From the NCBI GenBank assembly GCA_045613585.1, contig JAZLBG010000048.1, positions 1 through 49,860 on the forward strand: a stretch of 49,860 nucleotides of DNA, in the 5' to 3' direction. This stretch comes from Fimenecus sp045613585. Lineage in GTDB: Bacteria > Bacillota > Clostridia > Oscillospirales > Acutalibacteraceae. The notes beneath the pieces are model-generated. The model worked only from the letters and a program-made list of their open reading frames with translations. It made no database searches and had not been told where the DNA came from. Numbering within the stretch: the first letter of the stretch is position 1; each line of letters opens with the position of its first letter. Positions 1 to 6,612 of the stretch are shown here, one piece after another. The position numbers and the translations under genes were made by a program.

Positions 1-141
1 ATACTGTGGTCAGCAACAACTTATATCAAGAAACTTTGAACAAGCTCTCAGAATCTGCCGTGGAAATACACAGACTAAAAAGGCAAATAAAAGATGCATA
101 TAAGGCTTTGTTTGAAATAAACGAAATAACCCTTGAAGCAA
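1..141. repeat. Left copy of 141-bp terminal direct repeat
   Basis: Bases 1-141 are identical to 49720-49860. The repeat lies inside one gene and the reading frame continues across the join, so it marks a circular assembly rather than a functional element. A length of 141 equals a common largest assembler k-mer, which suggests assembly overlap; a real short terminal redundancy is not excluded. Confidence 0.9.
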
Positions 142-218
142 ACGAAGACACTGCATTTCAAAAAATAGGTGAAATATTTTTAATATCTGACAACCTCATA
201 CAAAAGGAAGATGAATGA
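1..218 (+). CDS. Small hypothetical protein, C-terminal part (gene continues from 49671)
   Basis: This is the 3' part of an 88-residue gene whose start codon is at 49671. No start codon is needed here, and the GTG at position 6 is internal. The protein is charged and probably helical, with Leu, Lys and Glu spaced as in a short coiled coil. Its stop overlaps the ATG of the GT8-GT29 glycosyltransferase by 4 bp, so the two are translationally coupled. Function is not recognised. Confidence 0.75.
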   Translation, partial: TVVSNNLYQETLNKLSESAVEIHRLKRQIKDAYKALFEINEITLEANEDTAFQKIGEIFLISDNLIQKEDE

Positions 219-1399
219 TTATAGTGTATGCGATAGATGAGAACTATGTTGATTATGCGAAGGTATCGGCTAAATCGGTATTAAAATATAATCCTGATGC
301 CACCATAATACTGGTATCAGAAAAGCCCCTTTCCATAGATGTTGAAGACAAAAATGTTATTATAAAACTTCCTCAGAATTTTCGCAACAGAGGTAAAGGA
401 GACCGAATTACCAACACTGCATATCTTAAGCTCTTTCTCACCAAGCTAAAATATGACAAAATCATATATCTTGATGGGGATACTATATGTCAAGGTTCTC
501 TTCAAGAGCTATGGGATATGGATATTGACTATATAGGTCTTACTGAATCCCATGCATACGGTATAAAGCAAGCAAAGGCATTGGGTCTGCAAAAATACGG
601 TTTATCAGGTATGATGGTTATGAACCTCAAGAACCTACGTAAAATCCATTTCACACAGAAATGTCTTGTGGTTCAAGATATGCCTATTCCTGACGACCAA
701 TGGCAACACGATGAAACCTGTATTAACCTCGGTGTTAACCAATTGTTAACTTTTATAGACAAAAAATGGAACTACTGCAGGAACAGAACCTACATCAACC
801 CAATACCCGAAGAGAAGGCTATTATACTTCATTATGTTGGTAAGCAGAAGGACGATATGTTAGACTGTCTGCCCTATGGCAAGCTCAAAGAGGTGCTTAA
901 ATATATTCAAGGTAAGACAGTTGCAATAGTGGGGAACGGAAGGACTATCTTTGATGGTCAATTTGGTCCAGAGATAGATAATCACGACATAGTTATACGC
1001 TTCAACAAGGGATTTACCTATTATCCAGCCAGCCAAGGTACACGCACAGATATACTTATCCTTGCCTGTCTCTTAAGAGATGATGAACGACAGGGTTATC
1101 ACGCTAAGTATATAATCAACAGGTCAAGAAGCTATCGCAACCCAGCTCATTTTACAATATCCACGGCAGACAGAATGGCACTCAAAGAAAAGCTAGGTTC
1201 ACAGCCTTCATCTGGGTTTATGGCAATAGACCTTTGTTTATTCGCCAGAGCTAAGCATATAGACCTTTATGGTTTTGCAGGTGTAGAAGCACCCACCTTC
1301 TATAATGACCCAAATTACCAAACCCAGCATGACTACAACAAAGAGCAAGAATATATCAGGGAATATTCAGAGCAAGGTTTGTTGGATATAAAAAAGTAA
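215..1399 (+). CDS. Two-domain glycosyltransferase: GT8-like plus GT29 sialyltransferase-like
   Basis: 394 residues in two halves. Residues 1-150 look like a GT8 nucleotide-sugar transferase: an N-terminal MIIVYAID strand and the metal-binding DXD as LDGD (D87, D89) in YLDGDT. Residues 230-380 look like the GT29 sialyltransferase fold: a sialyl-motif-L-like stretch (TVAIVGNG, then HDIVIRFNKG), a motif-S-like PSSGFMAIDL (331-340) leading to IDLYGF, and an H-x4-E pair (H372, E377) like motif VS. It is the last gene of the rightward chain that crosses the genome ends. By inference it glycosylates host surface glycan or phage components. Sugar and acceptor cannot be read from sequence; true sialyl transfer is unproven. 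Confidence 0.8.
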   Translation: MIIVYAIDENYVDYAKVSAKSVLKYNPDATIILVSEKPLSIDVEDKNVIIKLPQNFRNRGKGDRITNTAYLKLFLTKLKYDKIIYLDGDTICQGSLQELWDMDIDYIGLTESHAYGIKQAKALGLQKYGLSGMMVMNLKNLRKIHFTQKCLVVQDMPIPDDQWQHDETCINLGVNQLLTFIDKKWNYCRNRTYINPIPEEKAIILHYVGKQKDDMLDCLPYGKLKEVLKYIQGKTVAIVGNGRTIFDGQFGPEIDNHDIVIRFNKGFTYYPASQGTRTDILILACLLRDDERQGYHAKYIINRSRSYRNPAHFTISTADRMALKEKLGSQPSSGFMAIDLCLFARAKHIDLYGFAGVEAPTFYNDPNYQTQHDYNKEQEYIREYSEQGLLDIKK

Positions 1400-1445
1400 T
1401 TACCACCTATAGGAGTACCTTTTCCATAGGTTGACGGGGTGGGTC

Positions 1446-1474
1446 TTGACATTTGTTTGAAAGTATGATATATA
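1446..1474 (+). promoter_or_regulatory. Promoter for tRNA cluster
   Basis: -35 TTGACA (1446-1451), 17-bp spacer, -10 TATATA (1469-1474). The spacer begins TTTGTTTGAAA and ends TATGA, matching the motif shared by other promoters of this genome (see 11831 and 8474). It lies just upstream of the tRNA-like genes. Confidence 0.7.
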
Positions 1475-1497
1475 TATACTTGCTTAAGTTAAGCAAC

Positions 1498-1563
1498 GAT
1501 TGCCAAGCTGGATGGGGGTTTAGAGTAACGGTACCGACCTCGTAGGTTCAATTCCTACCAATC
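1498..1563 (+). other. Degenerate tRNA-like element lacking an anticodon loop
   Basis: A perfect, canonical T-arm is present: stem GTAGG/CCTAC (1542-1558) around loop TTCAATT. Partial acceptor pairing GATTG (1498-1502) with CAATC (1559-1563) closes it. Where the anticodon arm should be there is the palindrome CGGTACCG (1529-1536), as if two anticodon half-stems were joined with the loop removed. It may be a decayed tRNA or an unusual tRNA-like RNA. Confidence 0.35.
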
Positions 1564-1570
1564 AGAATAA

Positions 1571-1644
1571 GCCCTTCCCGCTAAAAAGCAGGTTGCAAAC
1601 TGTGGGATTCCAAGTCCAGTGTTTCCCAGCGAATACGGAAGGGC
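1571..1644 (+). other. tRNA-like element closed by an 8-bp helix
   Basis: GCCCTTCC (1571-1578) pairs perfectly with GGAAGGGC (1637-1644), giving a tRNA-sized 74-nt unit between other tRNA-like genes. Inside are an anticodon-loop-like TTGCAAA (GCA, Cys) and a second candidate TTCCAAG (CCA, Trp), but no standard D/T-arm arrangement fits either reading. No CCA end is encoded. Identity is open. Confidence 0.3.
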
Positions 1645-1649
1645 ATATT

Positions 1650-1735
1650 GGTTGCATATTCCGTTAAAGAGGCGGGAGGGACTGTAAATCCCTTGTCTTC
1701 GGACTCACTTGGAGCATTACCAAGGGCAACCACCA
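1650..1735 (+). tRNA. tRNA-Tyr (GTA), probable
   Basis: Acceptor GGTTGC (1650-1655) pairs with GCAACC (1726-1731), then A and an encoded CCA (1733-1735). The anticodon arm is AGGGA/TCCCT around CTGTAAA with anticodon GTA (1684-1686). A long variable arm (GTC, TTCG, GAC) fits class II tRNA-Tyr. The T-stem CTTGG/CCAAG is perfect but its loop, AGCATTA, departs from the usual TTCRANN. The D-arm is weak. Confidence 0.55.
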
Positions 1736-1738
1736 TAA

Positions 1739-1813
1739 AGTGGGGTGGAGAAACAGTATCTCGTCTGTCTCATACGCAGAAGATTGAGGGTGCAATTCCC
1801 TCCCCCGCAACCA
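1739..1813 (+). tRNA. tRNA-Met-like (CAT), probable
   Basis: Acceptor AGTGGGG (1739-1745) pairs with CCCCGCA (1803-1809) with one end mismatch, followed by A and an encoded CCA (1811-1813). D-stem GAGA/TCTC, anticodon stem TCTGT/GCAGA around CTCATAC (anticodon CAT, 1771-1773) and T-stem GAGGG/CCCTC all pair. The T-loop TGCAATT differs from the canonical TTCAATT at one key base. A CAT anticodon could also be Ile after lysidine modification. Confidence 0.5.
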
Positions 1814-1837
1814 GTTTGATTATTCTACGGGATAATC

Positions 1838-1864
1838 AGGGGGCTATATGCCCCCATATTTTTT
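1838..1864 (+). terminator. Rho-independent terminator after tRNA cluster
   Basis: A GGGGGC/GCCCCC hairpin with loop TATAT (1839-1855) is followed by a T-rich tract. It ends transcription from the 1446 promoter just before the next promoter. Confidence 0.75.
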
Positions 1865-1866
1865 AC

Positions 1867-1895
1867 TTGACATATATTCAAAAATATGCTATATA
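1867..1895 (+). promoter_or_regulatory. Promoter for the gene at 1960
   Basis: -35 TTGACA (1867-1872), 17-bp spacer, -10 TATATA (1890-1895), directly after the tRNA terminator. Confidence 0.7.
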
Positions 1896-1959
1896 AACCA
1901 CGACTAAAGCGATTTAGTCAAAGATAAATAGACAAATATACAAACAAGGAGAAACAACG

Positions 1960-2460
1960 ATGTTTATTAAAATCTTTTGTGGCGATAGCCAAAAATACTT
2001 ATTACTTCAATCAACCAACGTAACTTTGGATAAAACAACCCGATTTATTCATTCTGACTTATATCCAATTATGTGTGCATACATTGATGAAATGTCTTTG
2101 CCTGTGGGTGAAGTGCCGATAGGGGAAGAAGGTATTGAAAAGATAGAACACCTTTGCGATTCATTCACATCTATTGCACAAACAGCATATAATGACAAAA
2201 ATGTTCTTGTGTCTGTTAATGCATTCATTTCAGATATGTTTTCAAATGTCCCTTATAGTTCTCTGTATCCAGTATTATCAGAGGAAGAGAAACATTATAA
2301 ATACGAATGGAGCCAAAAGTGCTGTGATTCTGTAAAAGAACAACCATTGTCCGCTTACAACAAAAAACTTTCTGTCATTGAGGTGGATGGGAAAACATAT
2401 ATCACATCTGGGGCAATTTATATTATGAATGATGATGGAAAGACCATAGATAGAGTTTGA
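1960..2460 (+). CDS. Hypothetical protein, 166 aa
   Basis: A monocistronic unit with its own promoter, an AAGGAG ribosome binding site before the ATG and its own terminator. The protein is mixed alpha/beta and acidic in the middle (GEVPIGEEGIEKIEHLCD). It has no signal peptide or membrane segment. The C-terminus reads IEVDGKTYITSGAIYIMN, which looks like a small beta sheet. I do not recognise a family. Isolation between tRNA genes and a structured ncRNA suggests an accessory or host-interaction role, as inference only. Confidence 0.7.
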   Translation: MFIKIFCGDSQKYLLLQSTNVTLDKTTRFIHSDLYPIMCAYIDEMSLPVGEVPIGEEGIEKIEHLCDSFTSIAQTAYNDKNVLVSVNAFISDMFSNVPYSSLYPVLSEEEKHYKYEWSQKCCDSVKEQPLSAYNKKLSVIEVDGKTYITSGAIYIMNDDGKTIDRV

Positions 2461-2487
2461 CCAAATTTCCTTTCTGGTCATGGCAAG

Positions 2488-2516
2488 ACAGGGTAGTTCC
2501 AGCTGCCCTGTTTTTT
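2488..2516 (+). terminator. Rho-independent terminator
   Basis: ACAGGG (2488-2493) pairs with CCCTGT (2506-2511), followed by a run of T, 28 bp after the stop codon of the gene at 1960. Confidence 0.75.
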
Positions 2517-2610
2517 AAGTTTAAATATAGGCAAAAAATTAAACTTATTTATCAAATCATACTCCTAAGTTTAGGTTTTAATACTTAAATAGTTAACAAG
2601 TGGTTAACAT

Positions 2611-2639
2611 TTGACAAGCACACTAAAAAGTTGTATAAC
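2611..2639 (+). promoter_or_regulatory. Promoter reading into a non-coding region
   Basis: -35 TTGACA (2611-2616), 17-bp spacer, -10 TATAAC (2634-2639). No open reading frame with a ribosome binding site follows for about 1 kb, so the transcript is expected to be non-coding. The first strong hairpin begins at 2643. Confidence 0.7.
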
Positions 2640-2642
2640 CCA

Positions 2643-3160
2643 ACCCAGATGTTATCCAATAACCTAATGGGTGTCATCCAGCTTGGGGTTGATAAATACA
2701 ACTAATAACCAAGAGAAATTATGTAGAGCTCCTGCATAAGCCCATTGAAAGATAAAATCTACTGGATGAATGCCGATGCTAACCAATAGCACTTATGGAA
2801 TAACCAGATAGTAAGGGCTCCATAAGGATACCAAACCGCCATTGTGCAACCTGTGTCCCAGAGACTTGCATAGTATTCATATACAAAGTAAGGGGTAAGA
2901 CACTTAGGGGATAGAATGCTAAAACCAATACATCCCGTAGCACAGGACACTTAGGATATAGGGTATTACAACATGACCGGATACCCAGCTAATAGATATT
3001 AACTATTACCTAACCTACTTACTATTTCTATGTTCCCTATTCCCCATAGGGACTATTCTATCTTAAATCAACACCATTACCACTTAACCACCTTGCTACT
3101 ATATGAACCAAAAATTACTGTATCGTGCTGTTTATCATAAAGACTGAAAATAAGCATGCT
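2643..3160 (+). ncRNA. Candidate large structured ncRNA (3' end uncertain)
   Basis: A strong promoter feeds a stretch with no plausible + strand gene but many local helices. Nested ACCCA/TGGGT (2643-2672) encloses GTTAT/ATAAC. Others are CTTGG/CCAAG (2682-2713), TGCTA/TAGCA (2777-2791), CTTATGG/CCATAAG (2792-2826), GGGTAT/ATACCC (2961-2986) and CCCTAT/ATAGGG (3035-3051). GACACTTAGG occurs twice (2899, 2946). Size, phage setting and nearby tRNA genes recall the large ornate phage RNAs ROOL and GOLLD. I cannot confirm the class by eye, and it may be new. Confidence 0.5.
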
Positions 3161-3185
3161 TTTTTTTAGAATTCGCAAGGTTGGC

Positions 3186-3326
3186 GGGGGGGGGATATAC
3201 GCAAGCAGAGAACACGCAAGCAAGCATAAAAAAGCAGGCGCAAGCAATACACGAACACGAACAGAGGACAAAGCAAGACAGGCGAACAAGCAAGCCGGAC
3301 AAAACAGCCAAAGCGGGCAATGCAAC
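3186..3326. other. G9 tract followed by a T-depleted segment
   Basis: Nine consecutive G (3186-3194) are followed by about 128 bases (3199-3326) with only three T on the + strand, built from recurring GCAAGCA-like words. Short frames read through it on both strands, but their products are low complexity and lack ribosome binding sites, so I do not call a gene. A transcript would be nearly free of U and probably unstructured. Confidence 0.5.
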
Positions 3327-3336
3327 TTTTACGTGT

Positions 3337-3395
3337 ACCCAAAAAAACGAATCTTGTATTGAGTGTGTCGCCCGATTCGTCCTTTCTTTGGGGGT
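3337..3395 (+). other. Long imperfect hairpin
   Basis: ACGAATC (3347-3353) pairs with GATTCGT (3374-3380), extended outward by ACCCAAA against TTTGGGGGT. It closes the T-depleted segment. It could be a terminator-like stem or processing site, though no T run follows. Confidence 0.45.
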
Positions 3396-3545
3396 TTAAA
3401 AAAGAATAATACAAAAACAAGCATTTTTTACACTTAAAAGTTGAGTATAAAGCATTGACAATACAAGAAAAGGTTGTATTTTTAGACAGAAACTTGACAA
3501 AAGCTAGATCGTTGCAATTTTTTTTATTTTTTTTGTTTTTTTCTC

Positions 3546-3574
3546 TTGACAAAATGCGTTTTATAGCTTACACT
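3546..3574 (+). promoter_or_regulatory. Promoter for the small-gene operon 3632-7729
   Basis: -35 TTGACA (3546-3551), 17-bp spacer, -10 TACACT (3569-3574). Two further TTGACA hexamers lie upstream at 3455 and 3494, with poorer -10 boxes, so start-site use may be multiple. Confidence 0.55.
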
Positions 3575-3631
3575 ATAAGCAAGTCAAGCGGGTTGTTTGG
3601 CTGATAACAAAAAAACAAAGGACAAAACAAA

Positions 3632-3829
3632 ATGAAAATAGTACAAAGAACAAAACAAGAAAACTTTAACAAGGACAATTTAGGCGGATTATTTTTGCTT
3701 GTGGGGGGAAAGGACTCTTGCGGGGATTATAAAATTATTGCAGATTCTTTTAATCCTTATGTTTTGGAAAAGTTTTGCAAGCGTTCTTTCAAGCGTTTAA
3801 TGAAAGAAAGACAAGTTATTTTTTGCTAG
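3632..3829 (+). CDS. Hypothetical protein, 65 aa
   Basis: First gene of the early rightward operon, preceded by an AAAGGAC ribosome binding site. The product is small and basic, with a glycine-rich hydrophobic centre (LGGLFLLVGGKD) and a Lys/Arg-rich C-terminus (KRSFKRLMKER). I do not recognise a family. Its position directly behind the operon promoter suggests early expression. Confidence 0.65.
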   Translation: MKIVQRTKQENFNKDNLGGLFLLVGGKDSCGDYKIIADSFNPYVLEKFCKRSFKRLMKERQVIFC

Positions 3830-3844
3830 TGAAGGGGGGAAAAC

Positions 3845-3991
3845 ATGAGAACAATTTTGTTTTTTGCGGTTGTGCTTTTTGTGTGTGCTTTTTACGGTTG
3901 TAAAAAGGCAAGTGATAAAATTTATAATGATTGCATGAGTGCAGGCGTTCAGAGTGAAGCACAATGCGAATTTGAGGCGTATTATAGATAA
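3845..3991 (+). CDS. Small putative lipoprotein, 48 aa
   Basis: ATG at 3845 follows an AAGGGGGG ribosome binding site. The N-terminus MRTILFFAVVLFVCAFYGC is a short signal peptide with a lipobox-like FYGC ending at Cys19, followed by KK. The mature part is about 30 residues with two more Cys (30, 41). It is probably an envelope lipoprotein. In phages such small proteins often block superinfection, but that is analogy only. The first lipobox residue (Phe) is not ideal. Confidence 0.6.
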   Translation: MRTILFFAVVLFVCAFYGCKKASDKIYNDCMSAGVQSEAQCEFEAYYR

Positions 3992-4000
3992 AAAGCCCAT

Positions 4001-4068
4001 GGGGACGGGAAAAAGTCCCCTATACCATCCAAAAGCCAAAAGAAAAAGTTTGACTTTTTGACGGTATA
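4001..4068 (+). promoter_or_regulatory. Structured leader between small genes
   Basis: Two hairpins: GGGGAC/GTCCCC (4001-4020), then TATACC/GGTATA (4021-4068) enclosing AAAAAGT/ACTTTTT. No clean T run follows either, so they look like a leader, attenuator or mRNA-processing element before the gene at 4128. Confidence 0.4.
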
Positions 4069-4127
4069 AAGCCGGAACGGTGAAAGGGTTAGCCGTAGAA
4101 AATAACCCAAAAAGAAAGGACAAAACA

Positions 4128-4523
4128 ATGACAAAAAATATTTATACAACCTTCAATATTGCGGCGCACTGGCTGGATGGCGGCTTGATTTTGTGCAATA
4201 ACATTTGCGAAATTGACGAAACGGCGTGGGAAAATGTCCGCTTTGATTTAGAAGATGAAAACGGAAACCCAATTGAGATTTACCAGTATTTTTTGACTTC
4301 TTTGAGTGAATCGGATGTTGAATACCTAGAAAAAACTTTTGGCTTATTGTTCACCTATTCAAACAAACTTGATTGCTTTGTTTTGTGCGTTGACCACTGG
4401 GGGACAATGTGGGAAAGTGTGCCTTGTGAAGTTTTGGATGCAGAATGGGCAAAAATAAATAAAGATTTACTCATTACTGACGAAAATAAACATCCAAAAT
4501 TCAAAAAAGTGCGTGAGTATTAA
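4128..4523 (+). CDS. Hypothetical acidic protein, 131 aa
   Basis: Start chosen at 4128 because AAAGGAC lies correctly spaced upstream; an in-frame ATG at 4080 lacks a good site. The protein is rich in Trp and acidic residues (DLEDENGNPIEIYQYF, LCVDHWGTMWESV), globular and soluble, with no membrane segment. Strong negative charge in a small early phage protein is compatible with a DNA mimic or inhibitor, but no family is recognised. Confidence 0.7.
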   Translation: MTKNIYTTFNIAAHWLDGGLILCNNICEIDETAWENVRFDLEDENGNPIEIYQYFLTSLSESDVEYLEKTFGLLFTYSNKLDCFVLCVDHWGTMWESVPCEVLDAEWAKINKDLLITDENKHPKFKKVREY

Positions 4524-4550
4524 AAAATAAAGGATTTTTAGGGGGTAAAA

Positions 4551-4730
4551 ATGAAAAAAATCAGCAAGGAATATATTCAAGCGGTGCAATTCGTGCAGGG
4601 GTGCGGGGGCGATATACAAAACGCCCTTGACCGCTTGGAAAGTCTTATTGACCAGTTTTTTATAGGGGGACAAAGACAAAAAGCCGAATATGTGGAAAGG
4701 TTGATTGTTATTATTAAAAAAGGACTATAA
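4551..4730 (+). CDS. Hypothetical protein, 59 aa
   Basis: ATG at 4551 follows GGGGG with good spacing. The short protein (MKKISKEYIQAVQFVQGCGG at its start) looks wholly helical, with an amphipathic C-terminal segment ending VERLIVIIKKGL. It continues the operon 27 bp after the previous gene. Function is not recognised. Confidence 0.6.
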   Translation: MKKISKEYIQAVQFVQGCGGDIQNALDRLESLIDQFFIGGQRQKAEYVERLIVIIKKGL

Positions 4731-4742
4731 AAAGCCGAAACA

Positions 4743-4788
4743 GGCGCAAAAAAAGCGCTTGTCCGTGCAGGATGGCAACCTGTGCGCC
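4743..4788 (+). promoter_or_regulatory. Leader hairpin
   Basis: GGCGCA (4743-4748) pairs with TGCGCC (4783-4788); inside, CAGG pairs with CCTG around ATGGCAA. It sits between two operon genes, upstream of the ribosome binding site at about 4815. Not followed by a T run. Confidence 0.4.
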
Positions 4789-4831
4789 GATGATGGCAAG
4801 CCGAACTATTAAACAAAGGACAAAAAACAAA

Positions 4832-5266
4832 ATGAAAAAACAATTGACAAGAGAAGACAAGCTAAAAAAAGCCCTTGCCAAAGTACAAAAAAAGATTTTT
4901 GAACTTGAAAAAGAGCAAGAGCAAAAGAAAAACGAGCTTGAAAGATATGTAAAAAAGCATCGTTCACTAAAATTTGACGGGCTGGAAACTAGCGACACCC
5001 AAAAACTTCTTGCAATCTATGATTTATTGGATAAAAAATATCCTATTGACTGGCAAGGGGGTTTAAGGTGCGACAATAGGGGCATGGCGCTTCATTTTTG
5101 GCTTGATGATGACCCCGATTTTTTAATTATTCATCTTTCCAGTACTTCAAAAAATATCTGTTTTAGTGGCTCCACAAGCTGGATTTTGAAAGCTCCAACA
5201 CTAGCCGAAAAAATAGAGAGTTTGCGGAGTATAAAAGCAGAAGTCAAAAAGATTTTGGAAAAATAA
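4832..5266 (+). CDS. Hypothetical coiled-coil protein, 144 aa
   Basis: Start at 4832 after AAAGGAC. Residues 1-45 form a highly charged Lys/Glu coiled coil (KVQKKIFELEKEQEQKKNEL). The remainder is a small alpha/beta domain with WLDDDPDFLIIHLSST and a final helix. No catalytic motif is evident. A coiled coil joined to a compact domain suggests a protein-binding role. Confidence 0.7.
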   Translation: MKKQLTREDKLKKALAKVQKKIFELEKEQEQKKNELERYVKKHRSLKFDGLETSDTQKLLAIYDLLDKKYPIDWQGGLRCDNRGMALHFWLDDDPDFLIIHLSSTSKNICFSGSTSWILKAPTLAEKIESLRSIKAEVKKILEK

Positions 5267-5290
5267 AGAGTTTTTGAAAGGAGTAAAACA

Positions 5291-5518
5291 ATGAAAAAAG
5301 AACTAGAAAAAAAGAGTGTTATGAAAAAAGTTGATTGGCTTTTGTCTCATAACAAAAACTATACCAAAGAGCAATTGCATACTCTTGAGGAATTAAAAGA
5401 ACAACTTGAGGGCGTTTGTCTTATGGCTGATAATCCCGGTGATTACATAGGACGTGGCACTTATGATGACGCTTCTGAACTGTTTTATGAAATAAATAGT
5501 GAATTGCAAGGAGAATAA
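5291..5518 (+). CDS. Hypothetical protein, 75 aa
   Basis: Preceded by GAAAGGAG. Mostly helical and acidic, with a repeated MKK motif at the N-terminus (MKKELEKKSVMKKVDWLL). Its stop lies 1 bp before the next start codon, so translation is coupled. No family recognised. Confidence 0.65.
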   Translation: MKKELEKKSVMKKVDWLLSHNKNYTKEQLHTLEELKEQLEGVCLMADNPGDYIGRGTYDDASELFYEINSELQGE

Positions 5519-5519
5519 A

Positions 5520-5693
5520 ATGACTTATCAAGAAAATAAAGAAATTGCACGCCAAAAAGCTATTGATTGGCAACACGAAACAGCCAAAAAAGATGTCTTT
5601 TATTCTGAATTGATTGAACAAGCCGAATTTTTTCAAAAAATAGCGAAAAGATACGGTTTAATAAAAGAATTTAAAGAAAATGGGATTATTTAA
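5520..5693 (+). CDS. Hypothetical protein, 57 aa
   Basis: Start at 5520, the base after the previous stop, with AAGGAG placed inside the end of the upstream gene. Helical, charged (MTYQENKEIARQKAIDWQHE). No family recognised. Confidence 0.65.
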   Translation: MTYQENKEIARQKAIDWQHETAKKDVFYSELIEQAEFFQKIAKRYGLIKEFKENGII

Positions 5694-5708
5694 CGAAAGG
5701 AAAAAACA

Positions 5709-5942
5709 ATGACCAAAACTACATTTGAAAAAGCAAAAGATTATATTGTAAAACATGGCGAACAAGACGCTTATAACTTCGCAACAAGCATTTTGTGCAG
5801 GTTGCAAGGGCACGGCTTTTGTATATGGCAAACATACACAAAAGACGACATTGAATGCAATTTAGGACGCAAGCCGACAGATGATGAAATGCAAGACCTT
5901 GCCGACTCTTTGCAATGCTTTGAAAATATAAGAAACGTATAA
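5709..5942 (+). CDS. Hypothetical protein, 77 aa
   Basis: GAAAGGA ribosome binding site upstream. Contains three Cys and reads as helices around CILCRLQGHGFCIWQTYTK; the C-terminal half (GRKPTDDEMQDLADSLQCFE) is acidic. Similar small proteins are common in phage early regions, but I cannot assign a function. Confidence 0.65.
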   Translation: MTKTTFEKAKDYIVKHGEQDAYNFATSILCRLQGHGFCIWQTYTKDDIECNLGRKPTDDEMQDLADSLQCFENIRNV

Positions 5943-5957
5943 AGAAAGGGGTAAAAA

Positions 5958-6128
5958 ATGACTTTAAAAGAAAAATTAAAGAAAGTCCGTGGCGATTTAT
6001 CCAGCGCATACAATGACTTGTATGATTTGGCTAGCGAAAGGGACGATTACAGCGATATTATGGAGAAAATTAGTGATGCAATTGACTTTATCTATGAACT
6101 TGAACAGAAAGGGGGTAAAAATGAATAA
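5958..6128 (+). CDS. Hypothetical protein, 56 aa
   Basis: ATG at 5958 follows AAAGGGG. A fully helical, acidic small protein (starts MTLKEKLKKVRGDLSSAYND). Its end overlaps the next gene by 8 bp; the GGGGG coding its C-terminus doubles as that gene's ribosome binding site. Confidence 0.6.
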   Translation: MTLKEKLKKVRGDLSSAYNDLYDLASERDDYSDIMEKISDAIDFIYELEQKGGKNE

Positions 6129-6393
6129 ATTTAAAAATGCGCTGGCAGATATTAAAACTGTTCGCAAAATGATTAAAGGTTTAACCTTTGATGATGCCCG
6201 TGTGGCTTTGTGTGGTTTTAATTGCTTTGATGGGATGTTCGACTATAACTTTGGTTGCATAACCGGAACAATTACAAACAAAAATGGTATGGCTAAAATG
6301 TCAAAAGAAACTTGCTTTGATGTTTATGACAAAACATTTTTGGAAACCGGACTTGTTGACCATTTAACAGAAGAAGAAATGAAAGGAGCATAA
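6121..6393 (+). CDS. Hypothetical protein, 90 aa
   Basis: Start at 6121 chosen because GGGGG stands 8 bp upstream; in-frame ATGs further upstream lie inside the previous gene without ribosome binding sites. The protein has an N-terminal helix (NKFKNALADIKTVRKMIKGL) and a Cys-containing beta-like middle with GxITGTITNKNG. No family recognised. Confidence 0.65.
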   Translation: MNKFKNALADIKTVRKMIKGLTFDDARVALCGFNCFDGMFDYNFGCITGTITNKNGMAKMSKETCFDVYDKTFLETGLVDHLTEEEMKGA

Positions 6394-6394
6394 A

Positions 6395-6589
6395 ATGACA
6401 ATGTATTTTAATGTTGGAACCTGTGCTTATCCATTGGGAACAAGCAGAAAGTTTTTGAAAAATGAAATTGCCTATCAAGAAAAGAAAGGAACGACACCAA
6501 AACTTTTATTTTGTGAAGTTGGTGGAATTCGTAGGGAATTATCAAAAAAAGACTTCCTTGACACTGTTAAACAATATGAAACAAAATAA
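6395..6589 (+). CDS. Hypothetical protein, 64 aa
   Basis: GAAAGGAG of the upstream gene end serves as ribosome binding site, and the genes nearly abut. Basic, with beta-like MTMYFNVGTCAYPLG at the start and a helical tail. No family recognised. Confidence 0.65.
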   Translation: MTMYFNVGTCAYPLGTSRKFLKNEIAYQEKKGTTPKLLFCEVGGIRRELSKKDFLDTVKQYETK

Positions 6590-6612
6590 AGGGTTTTTGA
6601 AAGGAAAATCAT

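Noticed and set aside
26..141. Biological direct terminal repeat for packaging
   Set aside because: It lies in the middle of a gene and its length equals a common assembler k-mer; kept only as an open alternative.
2640..3160. Group I or II intron in the non-coding region
   Set aside because: No split gene on either side and no recognisable intron core; an independent promoter fits an ncRNA better.
3077..3552. Several open frames on both strands over the T-poor region
   Set aside because: Low-complexity products, no ribosome binding sites, and mutually overlapping; better explained by base bias.
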